Origin: Exiguobacterium sp. s48
GTDB taxonomy: Bacteria; Bacillota; Bacilli; Exiguobacteriales; Exiguobacteriaceae
Assembly (NCBI RefSeq): GCF_018617395.1
Contig: NZ_JACSKC010000001.1
Coordinates: 1-64,000 of the forward strand
Reading direction: 5' to 3'
Length of the DNA stretch: 64,000 nucleotides
In this document: piece after piece, positions 1 to 7,339 of the stretch
Position numbering within the stretch: position 1 is the first letter of the stretch
Layout of the letters: each line of letters opens with the position of its first letter
Position numbers and translations under genes: made by a program
Notes under the pieces: generated by a model
The model's database searches: none
What the model was told of the DNA's origin: nothing
The model's input: the letters and a program-made list of their open reading frames with translations, nothing else

Positions 1-9
1 CCAGGCAAG
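1..9 (+). rRNA. possible 3' end of 5S rRNA
   Basis: The first bases (CCAGGCAAG) resemble the 3' strand of a 5S rRNA terminal stem. In related Bacillales this tRNA series directly follows an rRNA operon. Only a few bases are visible, so this is inference from context. Confidence 0.3.
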
Positions 10-14
10 ATCGT

Positions 15-89
15 TCCGCAATAGCTCAGTGGTAGAGCAACCGGCTGTTAACCGGTAGGTCGTAGGTTCAAATCCTACTTGCGGAGCCA
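15..89 (+). tRNA. tRNA-Asn(GTT)
   Basis: A cloverleaf is readable: acceptor TCCGCAA pairs with TTGCGGA, the anticodon loop CTGTTAA gives GTT, and CCA is encoded. It is the first gene of a series in the B. subtilis trnD order. Confidence 0.97.
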
Positions 90-100
90 CTTTCTCTTTT

Positions 101-191
101 GGAGAGCTGTCCGAGTGGCCGAAGGAGCACGATTGGAATTCGTGTAGGCGGCAAAACCGTCTCAAGGGTTCGAATCCCTTGCTCTCCGCCA
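101..191 (+). tRNA. tRNA-Ser(GGA)
   Basis: Acceptor GGAGAGC pairs with GCTCTCC. The anticodon loop TTGGAAT gives GGA, the long variable arm is typical of Ser, and CCA is encoded. Confidence 0.97.
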
Positions 192-209
192 GTTTTTCAA
201 ATATGTAAT

Positions 210-284
210 GGCCCGTTGGTCAAGCGGTTAAGACACCGCCCTTTCACGGCGGTAACACGGGTTCGAATCCCGTACGGGTCACCA
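210..284 (+). tRNA. tRNA-Glu(TTC)
   Basis: Acceptor GGCCCGT pairs with ACGGGTC with one G-T pair. The anticodon loop CTTTCAC gives TTC, and CCA is encoded. Confidence 0.97.
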
Positions 285-300
285 ATTAATTTTATATCGT

Positions 301-374
<74 letters not shown>

Positions 375-382
375 TTAAGTCC

Positions 383-458
383 GGTCTCGTGGTGTAGGGG
401 TTAACATGTCTGCCTGTCACGCAGAAGATCGCGGGTTCGAATCCCGTCGAGACCGCCA
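383..458 (+). tRNA. tRNA-Asp(GTC)
   Basis: Acceptor GGTCTCG pairs with CGAGACC. The anticodon loop CTGTCAC gives GTC, and CCA is encoded. Confidence 0.97.
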
Positions 459-487
459 TTTTTATTTTAAATCAATATACTACATAT

Positions 488-563
488 GGCTTTGTAGCTC
501 AGTTGGTAGAGCAAAGGACTGAAAATCCTTGTGTCGGCGGTTCGATTCCGTCCAAAGCCACCA
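488..563 (+). tRNA. tRNA-Phe(GAA)
   Basis: Acceptor GGCTTTG pairs with CAAAGCC. The anticodon is GAA and CCA is encoded. In B. subtilis trnD a Thr tRNA follows; here Tyr follows directly. Confidence 0.97.
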
Positions 564-568
564 TATGT

Positions 569-652
569 GGGGGGGTAGCGAAGTGGCTAAACGCGGCGGA
601 CTGTAAATCCGCTCCCTCGGGTTCGGCGGTTCGAATCCGCCCCCCCCCACCA
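569..652 (+). tRNA. tRNA-Tyr(GTA)
   Basis: The acceptor is an unusual run of seven Gs paired with seven Cs. The anticodon loop CTGTAAA gives GTA, a long variable arm is present, and CCA is encoded. Confidence 0.96.
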
Positions 653-655
653 CTT

Positions 656-726
656 AGGGGCATAGTTTAGCGGTAGAACTACGGTCTCCAAAACCGTCAG
701 CGCGGGTTCGATTCCTGCTGCCCCTG
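656..726 (+). tRNA. tRNA-Trp(CCA)
   Basis: Acceptor AGGGGCA pairs with TGCCCCT. The anticodon loop CTCCAAA gives CCA. The 3' CCA end is not encoded. Confidence 0.96.
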
Positions 727-741
727 TTTTAATTTCATCAT

Positions 742-818
742 GGCGATTGTGGCGAAGTGGTTAACGCACCGGATTGTGATTCCGGCATTCGAGGGTTCAA
801 TTCCCTTCAGTCGCCCCA
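742..818 (+). tRNA. tRNA-His(GTG)
   Basis: The anticodon loop TTGTGAT gives GTG. An extra 5' G pairs with C73, making the eight-pair acceptor stem of histidine tRNAs. CCA is encoded. Confidence 0.96.
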
Positions 819-825
819 TTATTAT

Positions 826-900
826 TGGGCTGTAGCCAAGTGGTAAGGCATCGGATTTTGATTCCGACATGCGTAGGTTCGATCCCTTCCAGCCCAGCCA
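826..900 (+). tRNA. tRNA-Gln(TTG)
   Basis: Acceptor TGGGCTG pairs with CAGCCCA. The anticodon is TTG and CCA is encoded. The T stem has one T-T mismatch. Confidence 0.95.
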
Positions 901-904
901 TTTT

Positions 905-979
905 GCGGAAGTAGTTCAGTGGTAGAATACGACCTTGCCAAGGTCGGGGTCGCGGGTTCGAATCCCGTCTTCCGCTCCA
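905..979 (+). tRNA. tRNA-Gly(GCC)
   Basis: Acceptor GCGGAAG pairs with CTTCCGC. The anticodon loop TTGCCAA gives GCC, and CCA is encoded. Confidence 0.97.
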
Positions 980-988
980 ATGACTTTT

Positions 989-1062
989 GGCGCCATAGCC
1001 AAGTGGTAAGGCAGAGGACTGCAACTCCTCTATCGTCGGTTCGATTCCGACTGGCGCCTCCA
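989..1062 (+). tRNA. tRNA-Cys(GCA)
   Basis: Acceptor GGCGCCA pairs with TGGCGCC. The anticodon is GCA and CCA is encoded. Confidence 0.97.
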
Positions 1063-1071
1063 ACATAATAT

Positions 1072-1152
1072 GCCGGTGTGGCGGAATTGGTAGACGCGCA
1101 CGACTCAAAATCGTGTTCCTCTGGAGTGTCGGTTCGACTCCGACCACCGGTA
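1072..1152 (+). tRNA. tRNA-Leu(CAA), carrying the element's left junction
   Basis: Acceptor GCCGGTG pairs with CACCGGT. The anticodon loop CTCAAAA gives CAA and a long variable arm is present. CCA is not encoded. From position 1102 the 3' part is the left copy of a 53-bp direct repeat whose other copy is at 13405-13457. The 3' half was therefore supplied by the integrated element and the gene remains complete. Confidence 0.95.
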
Positions 1153-1154
1153 TC
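1102..1154 (+). repeat. left attachment site (attL) core, 53 bp
   Basis: This stretch runs from the anticodon arm of tRNA-Leu to two bases past its end and recurs without mismatch at 13405-13457. A tyrosine integrase gene starts about 115 bp inside. This is the usual arrangement of an element integrated at a tRNA 3' end. Confidence 0.93.
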
Positions 1155-1162
1155 AGATTTAA

Positions 1163-1191
1163 GGTTCTAACTTATGTTAGAGCCTTTTTTT
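1163..1191 (+). terminator. intrinsic terminator after the tRNA cluster, element side
   Basis: GGTTCTAAC pairs with GTTAGAGCC and is followed by a run of seven Ts. It lies just inside attL, so the element supplies its own terminator for the tRNA operon. A similar hairpin, probably the original chromosomal one, lies past attR at 13463. Confidence 0.85.
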
Positions 1192-1268
1192 GTGTTTTCT
1201 TTTACACGACTGTTTTTACAAAGAATCGTATTCATTGAATCGTGTTCATTGCTAAAGGGAGTGTAAGC

Positions 1269-2195
1269 ATGCGCAGAAAAAGAGAACTATCCAAAGAAGA
1301 ATTGAGAATTATTCATACAAGAGTGAGTGATGAAGAGGCAATCGATGAGTTCTTTAAGCACTGTTACTTAAAAAATCTTAGACAAGCAACGATTGACTAC
1401 TATCGAAACGAGTTCATGGCAACGAAGCGCACCTTGAACAAAGAGTTGGTAGATCTGGAGACTTCGGACATTGAACATCTCATTATTATCAGTAAAGAGA
1501 GAATCAAGATCACAACTATCAACACAAGACTGAGGGCTCTAAGAGCGTTCTACAACTTCATATACAGAAAACGTCTCATCTCAACAAATCCGATGGAAGA
1601 TATAAAACTTCTTAAAGATCGTCACAAGATGATAGACGCTCTAGAGAACAGTGAAATTGAAAAGTTGTTAAAAGTCATGCGAGATGAAAAGACATTTGTT
1701 GGCTTTCGGGATGAAGTGATCTTTCTTGTGTTCTTGGACACAGGAATCAGGCTATCAGAACTTGTCGGTATTGAGATTGGTGACATCAGGGGAGACGAAC
1801 TCCTTGTTAGAAAGACTAAGAATAATTTCGAGCGAACTGTTTATTTATCGGAGTTTACACAGCAGCAATTGAAGCGCTACTTAGTCATTCGAGGGCAATT
1901 AGATACAGATGCTCTATTTATCAATAGAGACAATGGCCCTTTAAAGAGTCACAGCATTCAAGGGCGTTTTACTCGCTATGGGCAGTTGGCAGGTATCGAG
2001 AAGAGAGTGAGTCCTCATACATTTCGTCATACGATGGCCAAACGCATGGTGATGGAGGGAATCGATGCATTCTCACTGATGCACCTATTGGGTCACACGG
2101 ACATCACCGTCACGAAAAGATATGTAAACCTATGGGGCAAAGATTTGAAGCGCAAACATGGCAAATATGGAGCTCTAAAGGGTCTTCGGTTGTAG
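1269..2195 (+). CDS. int: tyrosine recombinase / integrase
   Basis: A 308-residue site-specific recombinase expected to integrate and excise the element at tRNA-Leu. An N-terminal SAM-like DNA-binding domain (about residues 20-115) precedes the catalytic domain. Catalytic residues are visible: Arg in TGIRLSE (about 161), HTFRH (His about 250, Arg about 253), His in LGHTD (about 276) and the nucleophile Tyr in KRYVN (about 285). I chose ATG 1269 over the in-frame GTG 1242 because AAAGGGAG sits about nine bases upstream. It reads inward from attL, as is usual for integrases of tRNA-targeted islands. No excisionase gene was recognised nearby. Confidence 0.92.
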   Translation: MRRKRELSKEELRIIHTRVSDEEAIDEFFKHCYLKNLRQATIDYYRNEFMATKRTLNKELVDLETSDIEHLIIISKERIKITTINTRLRALRAFYNFIYRKRLISTNPMEDIKLLKDRHKMIDALENSEIEKLLKVMRDEKTFVGFRDEVIFLVFLDTGIRLSELVGIEIGDIRGDELLVRKTKNNFERTVYLSEFTQQQLKRYLVIRGQLDTDALFINRDNGPLKSHSIQGRFTRYGQLAGIEKRVSPHTFRHTMAKRMVMEGIDAFSLMHLLGHTDITVTKRYVNLWGKDLKRKHGKYGALKGLRL

Positions 2196-2225
2196 TTGTG
2201 TACGAACATTTGTTCGTATTATAAA
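2196..2225 (+). promoter_or_regulatory. promoter with LexA (DinR) SOS box upstream of repA
   Basis: The palindrome CGAAC-ATTT-GTTCG lies at 2203-2216 and extends to seven-base arms (2201-2218). It fits the Bacillus LexA half sites CGAAC/GTTCG. A TTGTGT (2196) and TATAAA (2220) pair spaced 18 bp overlaps it. The inference is SOS control of replication initiation in the element. Confidence 0.7.
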
Positions 2226-2235
2226 ATAAAAAAAT

Positions 2236-2348
2236 AGAGCCGTGAGATGGCATTCTCACAGACTCCGGGGTAATCAGAGGTTCCGTTAAGGTCGTTATAA
2301 CAACAACAACACGAAACACAACACTAATGTTGTTATTATAACGGCTCT
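2236..2348 (+). promoter_or_regulatory. structured leader upstream of repA
   Basis: Three nested or adjacent stems are visible. AGAGCCGT (2236-2243) pairs with ACGGCTCT (2341-2348). Inside it, GTGAGA pairs with TCTCAC (2242-2259), and 2293-2307 pairs with 2329-2343 with one mismatch in 15. It lies between the SOS promoter and the repA ribosome site (AGGGGAGA, just before 2388). It could be a copy-control leader, a Rep binding site, or both; this is inference. Confidence 0.5.
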
Positions 2349-2387
2349 CTCTGAAAAATTCAAATCCAGGGTAGGGGAGAGTTTGAG

Positions 2388-3299
2388 ATGAGTCATTACT
2401 TTACAAGAGGCGATCGAGATCAACTCATCTACTATCAAGTACCGAAAGTGTTGATAGTGGGAGAAGCATATCGAGATATGAAGCCGAATACAAAATTAGT
2501 CTATATTCTATTGTTGGATCAAGTGAAGTTATCGATGCAGAACGATTGGCAGGATGACGGAAAATACTATGTACGTCTTGGTGCTGAAAAGGCGGAAGAA
2601 TTATTAGGTATGTCCTCATCTACTTTTAAGCGTTGTAAAAAAGAATTGGCCGACTATGGTTTGTTGGAAGAAGAGCGAGATGGACTGACACGAGCGAATA
2701 AACTATTTCCTTTGAAACTAACATATACAGATGATGATTTGATTAAAGTAAACTCGGACACTGAAACTGCAATCAAAGAAGACATGGATCATGCTGCCCA
2801 AGTTAACGACAATAATATGCAATTAGATAAGGCCCCAAGCCTGAAGTGTCAAAATGATCTTTCAGGCGATGAAGTCACTTTGAACTCTCCTGAAGGGTCA
2901 AATTGGTCAGAGCAAAGGGTCAAAATGACCCATCAAGAAGGGTCAAAAAGAACCACTAATAAGAATAACTATATTAATAATAACTTAAGTAATAATAATG
3001 ATAACAAATCTGTTAACAAGCTTGTTAACAAAGAAACGGTTATCAATGACATTAGAAACGATGAAGATGAGGTAACAATTCACAAACTCACAAACGAATA
3101 TCGCCTCAAGGGTCTCAATAAAGATATTGTGCTTAGAGTCGTTAAAGAGGTAATGAACAATCGAAGTGAAATTAAAAACTTGGGTGGATATTTGCGCTCT
3201 TGTTTGGAGACGACTTTATACAGAACAAGAGCGAAGAAAGGCGAAGTAACGTATGAGGAGAAGCAAGAATATATTAATCGAGTCTTTGGGATGGGCTGA
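2388..3299 (+). CDS. repA: RepA_N-family replication initiator
   Basis: A 303-residue protein. Residues about 12-125 match the RepA_N winged-helix domain of Firmicute theta-replicating plasmids: YYQVPKVLI, then KLVYILLLDQVKLS, a W-containing YVRLG segment, then an ELLGMSSSTFKRCKKEL helix-turn-helix. A low-complexity Asn-rich linker follows at about residues 190-212, and then a C-terminal helical region ending in the motif YEEKQEYINRVF. ATG 2388 follows AGGGGAGA. It presumably starts replication of the excised element. A plasmid-type initiator is unusual beside capsid genes. The start is preceded by the structured leader and SOS box. Confidence 0.85.
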   Translation: MSHYFTRGDRDQLIYYQVPKVLIVGEAYRDMKPNTKLVYILLLDQVKLSMQNDWQDDGKYYVRLGAEKAEELLGMSSSTFKRCKKELADYGLLEEERDGLTRANKLFPLKLTYTDDDLIKVNSDTETAIKEDMDHAAQVNDNNMQLDKAPSLKCQNDLSGDEVTLNSPEGSNWSEQRVKMTHQEGSKRTTNKNNYINNNLSNNNDNKSVNKLVNKETVINDIRNDEDEVTIHKLTNEYRLKGLNKDIVLRVVKEVMNNRSEIKNLGGYLRSCLETTLYRTRAKKGEVTYEEKQEYINRVFGMG

Positions 3300-3989
3300 G
3301 GAGCTCATAAATGGCTCGTATTAGACTTCGGCTCTTTGAGAAATATGAACACTCATCAACTTGGTGATTGAGCAATGACAAGCTCTACGGGAATAAAGGA
3401 TTACTCTCATAGAAATTAATCTTAGGCTATTTTTAATTGTGATGTCGATTTAGTCTGAAGGAAATGAAAGATGATATCTGCTAGCTCACTTCAGAGCGCA
3501 GCGTTTACGTTTTCAATGGCACAGATATAATAAATAATTCTCTAATTAATTTTTGATATTCGTTTACGTAATCATTTATCTAGATATAAATGTATTACAA
3601 CCGAATAACATTGGAGACATTAAAGTGCCGAGAGTTCACTCCTATATCAAATAACTCCGAGGTCCGTAGATGCCGTTGCAAAATCAAAACTCTGCTGATG
3701 GATATGGATTCATTCGATATTGACCAACCTTATCAATATCTTGCAATGATGAATTCATTATTATCCGTTATTAGGGTTTTTAATATTTGAACCTAACAGA
3801 ATTGACTGTTGAATCAATATTGGGTGGAGCGTTTCTTCATGACACGGTAAGAAGCTGTGCATGTCGCGACATTAAGATGTGATAATTACCAAGGCTCGGA
3901 TGAGGTAATTTCTTTTTAAATGTTATTATTTTTAAAAGTGTTCTTAATGTTTTTGAGTTGTATACAATGGGAAATTTATAAGTTTTTAA

Positions 3990-4024
3990 ATTAATCATTA
4001 ATCATTAGTCATTAGTTATTAATC
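3990..4024 (+). repeat. five tandem 7-bp AT-rich repeats (iteron or unwinding element)
   Basis: The heptamer ATTA(A/G)T(C/T) is repeated five times without gaps: ATTAATC, ATTAATC, ATTAGTC, ATTAGTT, ATTAATC. It is followed by a further related AT-rich stretch to about 4060. Tandem short AT-rich repeats beside rep genes commonly act as initiator binding sites or unwinding elements. Confidence 0.6.
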
Positions 4025-4074
4025 AATTGATTAGTGTTTAGTCGTTGATCAATAAAAAATAAAAAAATGCCTGC

Positions 4075-4156
4075 CGAATCAAAAGTCTTTAAAAAAACAT
4101 AAAAAGTAGGGTTCGAAGAAGCCGTCACTTTTTATGTTTTTTAAAGTTTTGATTCG
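4075..4156 (+). repeat. long inverted repeat / hairpin, about 30-bp arms
   Basis: The arms start CGAATCAAAA and end TTTTGATTCG. They pair along about 30 bases with a few bulges, around a loop of about 20 bases containing GGTTCGAAGAAGCC. It may be a bidirectional terminator or part of the origin. Confidence 0.6.
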
Positions 4157-4607
4157 ATCGTGCTTCGAATGAAACAGCTTGCTGTTGAAGTAGAAGTGCG
4201 ATTATACAGTCTTGATACTATTTCTTTTAAAAGAGAAAAGTATGAATCAGCTAAATAAATGTTGTAATTTATAAGCCCTAAAATACTTATTGCTTGGGTT
4301 TTTGTGCAAAAAGTATTAGAAAAGTGTTGGTATACATAGCTTCGTGGGCTCTTTCTCTTAAAAGAAAAGAAGTTAATTAAAAAATAAATAAAAAAACTCG
4401 TTACCTAGCGGAAAAAGTGAAGTGAGATCGAGATTCGAAGAATCCGGTCGAACGAACTCTTTTCCGATACAGCGTCGACATGGTTGCGGAGCGACAAGCG
4501 GAGCAGTCGATGCAAAAAAAGAGTTCAATTATATAAATAGCAATTTACGTTTGAATTTCGACTGATATAAAACAAGTGTTAAATCAAATATCAGGAGTGA
4601 AATTCAA

Positions 4608-5894
4608 ATGGAGAAAGTAAAAGTAATTGATGCAATCTGTGGTGCAGGAAAGACAAGTTATGCAATTCAAATGATGAATGAGAACACTTTCGGAAAAAAG
4701 TTTATCTTTGTGACTCCGTTCTTATCAGAAGTTAAACGAGTCATTGGTGCAACAAATTTAAATATGGCTACTCCGATTGCAGCAAGAGGAAAAGGGAAAA
4801 AACTAGATCACTTAAAGAAGCTACTGGCTGATGGAAGATCAATCGCAATCACACATCAACTTTTTAAGATGATGGATCATGAAGCACATGAGTTAATTAA
4901 AGAGAGTGACTATACATTAATTATGGATGAAGTGGCTGAGGTTATTGAGGTATTTCCTATAGCTAGTCAGGACATTGATATTTTGATTAATGATGGACAT
5001 ATCAAAATTGAAAAAGATTCATCTGTAACTTGGCTGTCGGACTATAAACAAGATGAGAAACATGCGATATTCGCTGATGTTAAAAATGATGCAAACCTAG
5101 GGATTCTCAAAGCTTTCGGAAATACAAAGCTACAGATGGTATCGTTATTACCTATAAATTCATTCAGTAACTTTAAAGAAGTTTATATTTTAACTTATCT
5201 CTTTGATGGGCAACTTCAGAAGTATTACTATGATTATTTTGACCTTCAGTATAAAAAGTATTCAGTGATAAAAAAAGGCGATTTGTACAAGCTTGTGAGC
5301 TACCATAATAAATACGATCAGCGAGAAAAACTAAAAGAGTTACTAACAATTTACGAAGATTATGAGACACAAGGAAGACCAAGTACCTTAAATTCAAATT
5401 ATTTCGCTCGAGTTAAAAAAACTAATCGATATCTTTTATCATACTCTTGGTATGAGAGTGCTACTCCAGAAAAGTACAAGAGATTACAGCAAAACCTTAC
5501 TTCATTTTTCCGGACTCAAGCAACGACAGATAATGATAAATTGTTTTGGACAACTTATAAGTCAAAAGCAAAACGCTTGTCTAACGCAAAGTGCAAATTT
5601 AATAAGTATGATGATCGAGAAAAAGATAATTTTGTACCTTGTACGATTCGAGCGACAAATGATTATGCGCACTGTACAGCTATGGCGTATATGGTCAATC
5701 GCTTCTTAAACCCAGTAGAAAAGCAGTTCTTCTTAAGCCATGATATTCACGTGGATGAGGATCTACTGGCGCTTTCAGAATTAATTCAATTTATGTTCCG
5801 AGGATCTATCCGAAATGGCGAAAAAATGGCATGTTATATACCATCGGAACGTCAGAGAGACTTACTAAAAAAATATTTAGATTATTTGCTATAA
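4608..5894 (+). CDS. DEAD-like helicase / ATPase, probable origin-associated replication protein
   Basis: A 428-residue P-loop protein. The Walker A motif ICGAGKTSYAI lies at residues 10-20, and Walker B with a DE box, LIMDEV, at about 104-109. A late FRGSIRNGEKM segment (about 396-406) resembles superfamily 2 motif VI (Q..R.GR..) although its arginines are shifted. ATG 4608 follows AGGAGTG at good spacing. It sits between the origin-like region and the capsid genes, so a role in melting or remodelling the origin is likely. The middle of the protein has no motif I recognise. It is separated from the portal gene by a terminator at 6016. Confidence 0.65.
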   Translation: MEKVKVIDAICGAGKTSYAIQMMNENTFGKKFIFVTPFLSEVKRVIGATNLNMATPIAARGKGKKLDHLKKLLADGRSIAITHQLFKMMDHEAHELIKESDYTLIMDEVAEVIEVFPIASQDIDILINDGHIKIEKDSSVTWLSDYKQDEKHAIFADVKNDANLGILKAFGNTKLQMVSLLPINSFSNFKEVYILTYLFDGQLQKYYYDYFDLQYKKYSVIKKGDLYKLVSYHNKYDQREKLKELLTIYEDYETQGRPSTLNSNYFARVKKTNRYLLSYSWYESATPEKYKRLQQNLTSFFRTQATTDNDKLFWTTYKSKAKRLSNAKCKFNKYDDREKDNFVPCTIRATNDYAHCTAMAYMVNRFLNPVEKQFFLSHDIHVDEDLLALSELIQFMFRGSIRNGEKMACYIPSERQRDLLKKYLDYLL

Positions 5895-5914
5895 ATTTCT
5901 CAAAAAGCTGATAC

Positions 5915-5990
5915 AAACCCCTTAGTTGTGTACATATATAGTAGAGAGGCATATCTCCATTAATATGTACTCGATTTGAGAGGTTTGTAA
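5915..5990 (+). promoter_or_regulatory. nested inverted repeats before the capsid genes
   Basis: ACAAACC (near 5915) pairs with GGTTTGT (near 5981), and inside it GTACATAT pairs with ATATGTAC. An AGAGAGGCATATCTC dyad lies in the middle. The nested symmetry suggests a regulator binding site or a structured leader upstream of the portal gene; this is inference only. Confidence 0.35.
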
Positions 5991-6015
5991 TGAATCTGTC
6001 TTCCTTCTTTTATTT

Positions 6016-6054
6016 ACTCTGTCAACGATATTCGTTGATGGAGTATTTTTTTTA
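6016..6054 (+). terminator. intrinsic terminator between helicase and portal genes
   Basis: TACTCTGTCAACGA pairs with TCGTTGATGGAGTA and is followed by a run of Ts. It separates the replication module from the capsid module, so the latter needs its own promoter or antitermination. Confidence 0.8.
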
Positions 6055-6109
6055 GCTACACTTACTGCTTTCAATAGCAACGAATATAACACGGAAAGGG
6101 AAATGAAAT

Positions 6110-7339
6110 TTGAGCTTATTTAACTATCAAAAAAATAAAAAATCTACGCAAGGTGATTATTTTGCGCGAACAATCTTAACTGGGACTCGTCCGGTAAAAG
6201 TCCGAGAGGAAGATGCGTTGAAGATTCCAACTGTTTATGCGGCCGTAGAGCTGATTACATCATCGATCTCGCAATTACCAATCTATTTGTATCAAGAACA
6301 GTCAAATCATTCAGTAGATCGAGTACAAGACGAGAGAGTCGATTATCTCAATCACGATGCAAATGAAGTAGAGACTGGTCAAACATTAAAGAAAAAAATT
6401 GTACAAGATTTCTTACTTCGTGGAAGGGCATATCTTTATAAAAAGAACGGATCTCTTCACTATTTATCGGCCAAGTCAATGAGTGAGGAATTGTACACAG
6501 AAGACAATATTACAGTTGCACATAAGCGCTATCAGTACAGTGGTTTATCAAGTAACGTTGAAATTCCTTCAGAGCAGTTAATTGTTATTGATTCAGGAAC
6601 AGACGGATTGCTAGTTAATTCAGATAAATTATTTAATACAGCGCTTAGTCAACTTAAATATGAAGAGAACTTACTTTCGAGTGGGGCACTTCCGACAGGA
6701 GTTCTTAAAGTACATTCGAAACTAACAGAACATGCAATCAATCGCTTAAAGAAAGGGTTTGATTCTCTCTACACTGGAACTGAGAATACAGGCAAGACAA
6801 TGATTCTTGAAGAAGGATTAGAATTTTCGAAACTTTCGTTTTCTCCAGATGAATTAAGTCTTCATCAAAGTAAAAGCACAATCACTTCAGAAATTGCACG
6901 AGTCTTTAACGTTCCAGAGAGTATGCTCAACAGTACGGCTAACAAGTATGCTTCTCTTGAGCATAACAATCTACAATTCTTGCAGAACTGTATTGGTCCT
7001 ATCATTACAGCAATCGAATCAGCACTTGATAAGAATTATTTACAGTCAGGCGAGAAATTGCTTGGCTATTTCTTTAGGTTTGATACTTCAGAACTACTCA
7101 GAACAACAGAGGCTGAGAAAGTAAAAACAGTGAGTCAGGCATTAGAAAAAGGGTTGATCTCATTTAACGAGGCACGTCATCGTCTTGATTTACAAGGGAT
7201 TGAAGAAGACTACTTCGTTCTTGGGCTTGGTCAGGTCTTAAAGAAAGTTTCGGATGACAGCATGCTTGTCTTAAATATCGGAGAACAAATCGAGACAAAG
7301 GAGAAACATAATGGAGAACACAGTGGAATTACGATTTAA
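6110..7339 (+). CDS. HK97-family phage portal protein
   Basis: A 409-residue portal protein, the usual length for the HK97 gp3 family. The portal forms the dodecameric vertex through which DNA enters the capsid. Family features include the N-terminal VYAAVELITSSISQLPIYLY segment and the central LTEHAINRLKKGF and FNVPESMLN segments (about 215-275). The start is TTG 6110 after GGAAAGGGA; no ATG gives a longer sensible product. Its 3' end overlaps the protease-capsid gene by 29 bp, implying translational coupling. No large or small terminase gene precedes it, unlike in a complete phage packaging module. Confidence 0.9.
   Translation: MSLFNYQKNKKSTQGDYFARTILTGTRPVKVREEDALKIPTVYAAVELITSSISQLPIYLYQEQSNHSVDRVQDERVDYLNHDANEVETGQTLKKKIVQDFLLRGRAYLYKKNGSLHYLSAKSMSEELYTEDNITVAHKRYQYSGLSSNVEIPSEQLIVIDSGTDGLLVNSDKLFNTALSQLKYEENLLSSGALPTGVLKVHSKLTEHAINRLKKGFDSLYTGTENTGKTMILEEGLEFSKLSFSPDELSLHQSKSTITSEIARVFNVPESMLNSTANKYASLEHNNLQFLQNCIGPIITAIESALDKNYLQSGEKLLGYFFRFDTSELLRTTEAEKVKTVSQALEKGLISFNEARHRLDLQGIEEDYFVLGLGQVLKKVSDDSMLVLNIGEQIETKEKHNGEHSGITI

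Larger units (their letters stand above)
3300..4607. other. 1.3-kb non-coding, AT-rich, origin-like region
   Basis: I see no convincing gene. The only longer ORF (3590-3790, 66 codons) lacks a ribosome site. Very short ORFs with acceptable ribosome sites (3311-3367, 18 codons; about 3471-3530, 19 codons) are not convincing. The region holds five tandem heptamers (3990-4024), a long hairpin (4075-4156), an AATTACC/GGTAATT dyad near 3887-3911, and a motif TTCGAAGAANCCG seen near 4111 and again near 4432. Lying between the initiator and the helicase gene, it is the best candidate for the element's replication origin. Confidence 0.6.

Noticed and set aside
3590-3790. A 66-codon ORF in the origin-like region
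   Set aside because: No ribosome site, no recognisable sequence, and AT-rich surroundings where such ORFs occur by chance.
4075-4156. CRISPR repeat or insertion sequence end
   Set aside because: A single inverted repeat with no spaced copies and no transposase nearby.
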